Assembly: GCA_002469525.1 (NCBI GenBank)
Contig: DKME01000165.1
Coordinates: forward strand, 1-8,193
DNA: 8,193 nucleotides
Source of the DNA: Actinobacteria bacterium UBA7422
GTDB lineage: Bacteria > Actinomycetota > Actinomycetes > S36-B12
Direction of reading: 5' to 3'
Part shown: positions 5,209-8,193 of the stretch, one piece after another
Numbering within the stretch: the first letter of the stretch is position 1
Layout: each line of letters begins with the position of its first letter
Notes under the pieces: model-generated
Seen by the model: the letters and a program-made list of their open reading frames with translations, nothing else
What the model was told of the DNA's origin: nothing
Database searches by the model: none
Program-made: the position numbers and the translations under genes

Positions 5209-6267
5209 TCACCTCAAAGAAGCAACAACGTTGGCGGCAGTTGCCCGGGCAGCTGCAAGTGCGCCTTGTACGTGTCCGGGTGAATCAATTGCTGTTTCCG
5301 TTGACGCGAAATGCAGGCGCCCATCAAAGTAAGCATTTCGTAGGACCTGCGAACCAAAGAGTTGGTAGTCATTGAGTTGGAACACTCCGGGTGGTGAGGT
5401 CAGCGGTGATTCACTCCAATCTTCGAGGATAATTGAGTTCGGCATTCCGGCTCTAGGTCCAAAGAGCGCGGCGAGTTGAGACTTCACGGAAATTTCCGAA
5501 ACTCGTTCGCGACTGAAACCAAAAAGAGCGCCGAAACTTGCGTTCCGATCACTGATGTCATGAATCTCCCTCAATGGACCCACATGACTCATTGCACTTC
5601 CCGACAATCCTTGTTCACGCCAGAAGGGTGATTCGTACAGTGCAACAACTTTTGTCACCGCACCCATCCAGACTGGGGTTCGGACGGCAACGCTGACAAG
5701 TTCGTTAGGCAAATCTGGGGTAAATACGATGTTGGAGAGTGCTGTTGCCGGGGGAACCGAAATCACCACGTGTTTTGCCCGGTACGTGTCAGAGTTCGTG
5801 GTGACTGACACATGTTCATGGGCGAATTCATGGGCAAAGTCATGGGCGAAGTCAATTGAGAGCACACATGTTGATAATTGAACTGTGCCTTCGGGCAACA
5901 TCGCAGCGAGACCGTGGGCCAGAGACGCCATCCCACCGACAATGCGGAAAGCCTGCTGATCAAGGGGATTCCCGTCAAGTTCCTGGACATTGCCTGGAAC
6001 CTGAAACATCATGTTGCCGGCTGCGTACTGAGGGAACACCTCCAAGCCACATTCAGCGATCACCTCACGAACGTCGTGCTCATTGTGCCAAAACCAAGTG
6101 GCCCCCAAGTCAACTCCCGGATCCACACTAAATAGACGCCCACCCACGCGATCGCGGCCCTCGAGGACAACGGTGGAGATTCCAGCTTGGATTAGTGACC
6201 CCGCCAGTCGCAAACCACTGGCACCTGCGCCCACAACAACAACGTCCACTGCCCTTCCAGCATCCAC
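5209..6267 (-). CDS. FAD-dependent monoamine-oxidase-like protein
   Basis: A flavin amine oxidase that would oxidise an amine or amino acid to an imine with FAD. The Rossmann motif GAGASG (Gly13, 15, 18) is followed by VVLEGRDRVGGRL (33-45) and DLGATWFW (53-60). Lys206 in GAVTKVVALYESPFW matches the lysine near FAD N5 in monoamine oxidases. The C-terminal FAD-binding stretch is GRLHFASTETAIDSPGHVQGAL (317-337). At 352 residues it is shorter than the usual 430-500, so the substrate domain is reduced. The aromatic-cage tyrosine of MAO (in GYMEGA) is His332 here. A (D/E)FAH triplet sits at 139-150. ATG 6267 has no clear ribosome binding site; GTG 6249 is possible but GGAAGG is too close to it. 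It lies 29 bp downstream of the DUF2256 gene, so they likely share a transcript. Substrate unknown. Confidence 0.88.
   Translation of the reverse strand: MDAGRAVDVVVVGAGASGLRLAGSLIQAGISTVVLEGRDRVGGRLFSVDPGVDLGATWFWHNEHDVREVIAECGLEVFPQYAAGNMMFQVPGNVQELDGNPLDQQAFRIVGGMASLAHGLAAMLPEGTVQLSTCVLSIDFAHDFAHEFAHEHVSVTTNSDTYRAKHVVISVPPATALSNIVFTPDLPNELVSVAVRTPVWMGAVTKVVALYESPFWREQGLSGSAMSHVGPLREIHDISDRNASFGALFGFSRERVSEISVKSQLAALFGPRAGMPNSIILEDWSESPLTSPPGVFQLNDYQLFGSQVLRNAYFDGRLHFASTETAIDSPGHVQGALAAARATAANVVASLR
5818..5853 (-). repeat. Three 12-bp units encoding (D/E)FAH
   Basis: Within the amine-oxidase gene, residues 139-150 read DFAH DFAH EFAH, encoded by three near-identical in-frame 12-bp units; part of the motif (EH) trails into residues 151-152. 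The insert falls between two strands of the substrate domain, where relatives have a short turn. It looks like recent in-frame slippage. The three evenly spaced histidines could in principle bind metal, but that is speculation. Confidence 0.85.
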
Positions 6268-6296
6268 AGGGACACACTATTGCGCACTAGCCCGAA

Positions 6297-6434
6297 CTAC
6301 TTTTTGCATTTCTCCGAGCAGTACTTAACGCTGTCCCAGTCGCGCGCCCATTTCTTTCGCCACTCAAATGGCAGGCCACATGTCACACATATTTTGGGCG
6401 GGAAGCCGTTCTTTACATGGGCCTTTCGGGTCAT
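6297..6434 (-). CDS. DUF2256 (COG4338) zinc-ribbon-like miniprotein
   Basis: A 45-residue protein matching the DUF2256 family from end to end. It shows an N-terminal basic stretch, KIC followed by CxxC (Cys16, Cys19), then GLPFEWRKKWARDWDSVKYCSEKCKK with the CxxxC pair Cys39 and Cys43. The WRKKW and VKYCS elements are diagnostic. Four cysteines imply a zinc-binding ribbon; the function is unknown. ATG 6434 is the only reasonable start; no Shine-Dalgarno is seen. A possible -10 box on this strand, TAGAAT at 6488-6483, borders the iron box. The next gene downstream on the same strand, 29 bp away, is the amine oxidase, suggesting one operon. The length is normal for the family. Confidence 0.9.
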   Translation of the reverse strand: MTRKAHVKNGFPPKICVTCGLPFEWRKKWARDWDSVKYCSEKCKK

Positions 6435-6488
6435 AGAAACACGATACCGACCCGGTGAGTCGCCGGCGTTCCCCCATAGATTATTCTA

Positions 6489-6509
6489 GTTAGGTAATCC
6501 TTACCTAAC
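6489..6509. promoter_or_regulatory. DtxR/IdeR iron box
   Basis: TTAGGTAATCCTTACCTAA (6490-6508) matches the 19-bp DtxR/IdeR consensus TTAGGTTAGSCTAACCTAA at 16 of 19 positions. It is a perfect palindrome outside a 3-base centre, with arms extended to 9 bp at 6489 and 6509. It lies 39 bp before the iron-transport gene, as expected for iron-dependent repression. TTATCTAACCT at 6523-6533 repeats part of the box (TTACCTAACCT at 6501-6511, one mismatch, 22 bp apart) and could be a second half site. The box also lies upstream of the divergent DUF2256 gene, next to its possible -10, so that operon may be co-regulated. Confidence 0.9.
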
Positions 6510-6547
6510 CTTGACCGAACCCTTATCTAACCTACTGAAAGGTTGAT

Positions 6548-7606
6548 ATGTCCCTTCCTCGTCCACGCTCCACAATTTTGACTGCAGTAGCGAGCATTTC
6601 CCTGCTCCTTCCGGTCTTGGCTGCCTGCTCAAGTGATACCAGTTCCAGTGACGCGGGCTCTAGTGCTGGCTCCACCGAAAGTGCCGAGCTCGTGGTCTAT
6701 TCCGGTAGGAGCGAGGAGCTTGTAGGGCCACTTTTTAAGGAGTTCACCACCGAGACCGGGGTCACCGTCAATGCCAGATTCGGTGACAGCGCCGAACTAG
6801 CCGCACAGATGCTCGAAGAGGGCGACCGTTCCCCCGCTCAGATCTACTTCTCCCAAGATGCAGGCGCCCTGGGTGCTGTCGAAGAACTCCTTGCCACGCT
6901 CCCCGAGAGTGTGACCTCACTTGTTCCCCAGCAATACCGGGCGACCAATAACACGTGGACTGGCGTAACCGGACGTGCCCGAGTAATTGCTTACGATCCG
7001 CAGAGTGTTCCGGCGGAACAAGTCCCGCAATCGGTTTTTGAATTAACCGATGAAAAGTGGCGTGGTCAGGTCGCGATTGCACCAACCAATGCTTCCTTCC
7101 AAGCATTTGTCACAGCGATGCGAGTAACGCAGGGTGACGACGTCACACGAGATTGGCTCACTGGACTGGTAAATAATGACGTTCAAACGTACGAAAAAAA
7201 CGGTTTGATTCTCGATGCAGTGGACAGTGGACAAGTTCAGTTGGGTTTAATCAACCACTATTACTGGTATGAAAAAGCTGCCGAGGTCGGGGAAGACAAC
7301 ATGCGAGCCGAGGTTGCATTCATGGCACCCAAGGACCCTGGCTCTTTGGTGAATGTGGCTGGCGTCGGAATCCTTAAGGGCGCAGCAGAAAATTCAGCCG
7401 CGATCGAGTTCGTTCAATGGCTACTCTCACCGAACACTCAAGAGTGGTTCGTTAACAACACCTATGAGTACCCGCTGGTAGAAGATGTGGCATCCGCCGA
7501 GGGTTTGCCCGAACTTGACTCACTCGCCGGCCCAGATATTGCGCTTGCACAACTTGCCGACCTTCCAGGCACGCTCAATATGTTGCAAGACGTGGGATTG
7601 CTTTAA
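6548..7606 (+). CDS. Ferric-iron ABC transporter substrate-binding lipoprotein
   Basis: Extracellular, membrane-anchored iron-binding protein of the FbpA/FutA/SfuA family, which hands ferric iron to a permease. The 352-residue product begins with a signal peptide and a lipobox LAAC at 24-27, with Cys27 the lipidated residue. A Ser/Gly/Ala-rich linker follows to about 46. Then come LVVYSGRSEELVGPLF (49-63), FSQDAGALGAV (101-111) and the iron-ligand tyrosines in NHYYWYEKA (Tyr238, Tyr239; Tyr241 adjacent). The C-terminal region (about 265-310) includes NVAGVGILKGA and WLLSPNTQEWF, typical of the family. GAAAGG at 6537-6542, five bases before ATG 6548, is a good ribosome binding site. The iron box upstream predicts repression by DtxR/IdeR when iron is plentiful. 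The permease follows 6 bp later in the same operon. Confidence 0.95.
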   Translation: MSLPRPRSTILTAVASISLLLPVLAACSSDTSSSDAGSSAGSTESAELVVYSGRSEELVGPLFKEFTTETGVTVNARFGDSAELAAQMLEEGDRSPAQIYFSQDAGALGAVEELLATLPESVTSLVPQQYRATNNTWTGVTGRARVIAYDPQSVPAEQVPQSVFELTDEKWRGQVAIAPTNASFQAFVTAMRVTQGDDVTRDWLTGLVNNDVQTYEKNGLILDAVDSGQVQLGLINHYYWYEKAAEVGEDNMRAEVAFMAPKDPGSLVNVAGVGILKGAAENSAAIEFVQWLLSPNTQEWFVNNTYEYPLVEDVASAEGLPELDSLAGPDIALAQLADLPGTLNMLQDVGLL

Positions 7607-7612
7607 CAAGTA

Positions 7613-8193
7613 ATGATCAAGCGCACCTCACACAGAGCACCGCCCCTCCTTTTATGGGGAGCGGCGCTCTGTGCTGCCATCGCGGCAATTCCACTCGTAT
7701 ATTTGGTGATTCGAATTGGTGGTGCAGGAGCGGCCGACATCTGGGCAATCCTCACTCGCCTTCGAACTTGGGAAACCGTGGCAACCAGCGTTGGGTTAGC
7801 AACGGTGGTCGTTATTGCCTGCTTGCTCATTAGCTACCCGACCGCACTGCTCCTCACTCGCACGAAGCTGCCACTGCGCAGGTTGTGGTTCACCACGGTT
7901 GCGCTTCCTCTCGCAGTACCTTCATATGTTGCCGCTTACGCGTGGGTTGCCCTGATCCCAGGGATGAACGGCTTCTGGGCAGCGGCGCTGATTTTGACCA
8001 TGGTGAGTTTTCCTTATGTCCTGTTACCTCTACTTATCTCACTTCGATCCGCTGATATTGGGCTTGAACAAGTCGCGCGCTCACTGGGTAACAAGCCCGT
8101 TGCTGCCTTTTTTGCAACAACTTTTCGTCAGAGTGTCCCCGCTGCGGCAGCAGGATCACTGCTCGTGGCGCTCTACGTTTTGTCAGACTTTGG
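7613..8193 (+). CDS. Ferric-iron ABC transporter permease (3' end outside window)
   Basis: Inner-membrane permease that partners the preceding binding protein. It starts at ATG 7613, six bases after the lipoprotein stop; no strong Shine-Dalgarno, so coupling by reinitiation is likely. The visible 193 codons have no stop and encode a short basic N-terminus, a first hydrophobic segment (about 11-33), a second (about 58-80) and further helices. The permease coupling region is seen as SADIGLEQVARSLGNKPVAAFFATTFRQSVPAAAAG (about 144-179), an EAA-type loop. FbpB/SfuB-type permeases usually contain about 500 residues in two halves, so most of the gene lies to the right; the ATPase is expected further on. 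Confidence 0.93.
   Translation, partial: MIKRTSHRAPPLLLWGAALCAAIAAIPLVYLVIRIGGAGAADIWAILTRLRTWETVATSVGLATVVVIACLLISYPTALLLTRTKLPLRRLWFTTVALPLAVPSYVAAYAWVALIPGMNGFWAAALILTMVSFPYVLLPLLISLRSADIGLEQVARSLGNKPVAAFFATTFRQSVPAAAAGSLLVALYVLSDF

Noticed and set aside
6280..6489. Plus-strand open frame of 69 codons
   Set aside because: It lies opposite the DUF2256 gene, whose minus-strand signature is clear, and its translation matches nothing.
1..8193. CRISPR array, tRNA, rRNA, transposase or phage genes
   Set aside because: None seen: no regular spacer-repeat array, no tRNA-like cloverleaf noticed by eye, and no mobile-element protein in any frame.

Overview
The window most likely comes from an actinobacterium. 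It has a DtxR/IdeR-type iron box, an actinobacterial-style three-cysteine arsenate reductase, an F420/FMN-type luciferase-like oxidoreductase, few strong Shine-Dalgarno sequences (some starts may be leaderless) and a base composition that looks close to balanced. A small-genome aquatic Microbacteriaceae or related lineage would fit, but this is inference from style, not from a marker gene.

Layout. (1) 1-296: no recognisable gene; a hairpin near the left edge and a probable promoter/operator at the right end. (2) 297-1765 (+): a two-gene arsenic operon, an ACR3 arsenite exporter overlapping by ATGA an LMW-PTP-fold arsenate reductase. No arsR lies in the window, but an ArsR-like inverted repeat covers the exporter start codon. 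(3) 1766-2173: about 400 bp without a confident gene, with a 16-bp tandem duplication and possibly a decayed minus-strand reading frame. (4) 2174-3329 (-): a compact tryptophan 2,3-dioxygenase-family haem enzyme overlapping an Lrp/AsnC regulator. (5) 3330-3767: divergent control region. (6) 3768-5071 (+): a small three-cysteine protein of the TIGR04076 type, overlapping by ATGA a luciferase-like (Mer-type) oxidoreductase. (7) 5209-6434 (-): a 45-residue DUF2256 zinc-ribbon-like protein, absent from a simple length-filtered gene list, followed by an FAD-dependent monoamine-oxidase-like protein with a triplicated (D/E)FAH insert. (8) 6489-8193 (+): a near-perfect iron box, then a ferric-iron ABC transporter substrate-binding lipoprotein and the start of its permease, which runs off the window.

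How the genes may work together. The ars pair is self-explanatory: arsenate is reduced and arsenite exported. The iron transporter is probably repressed by DtxR/IdeR with iron. The middle block (AsnC regulator, indole-ring dioxygenase, small cysteine protein, luciferase-like oxidoreductase, amine oxidase) is the least conventional part. None of the usual kynurenine-pathway partners (formamidase, kynureninase) is present, so the TDO-like enzyme may serve an uncharacterised tryptophan- or indole-derived pathway, with the neighbouring redox enzymes as candidate partners. That link rests on proximity only.
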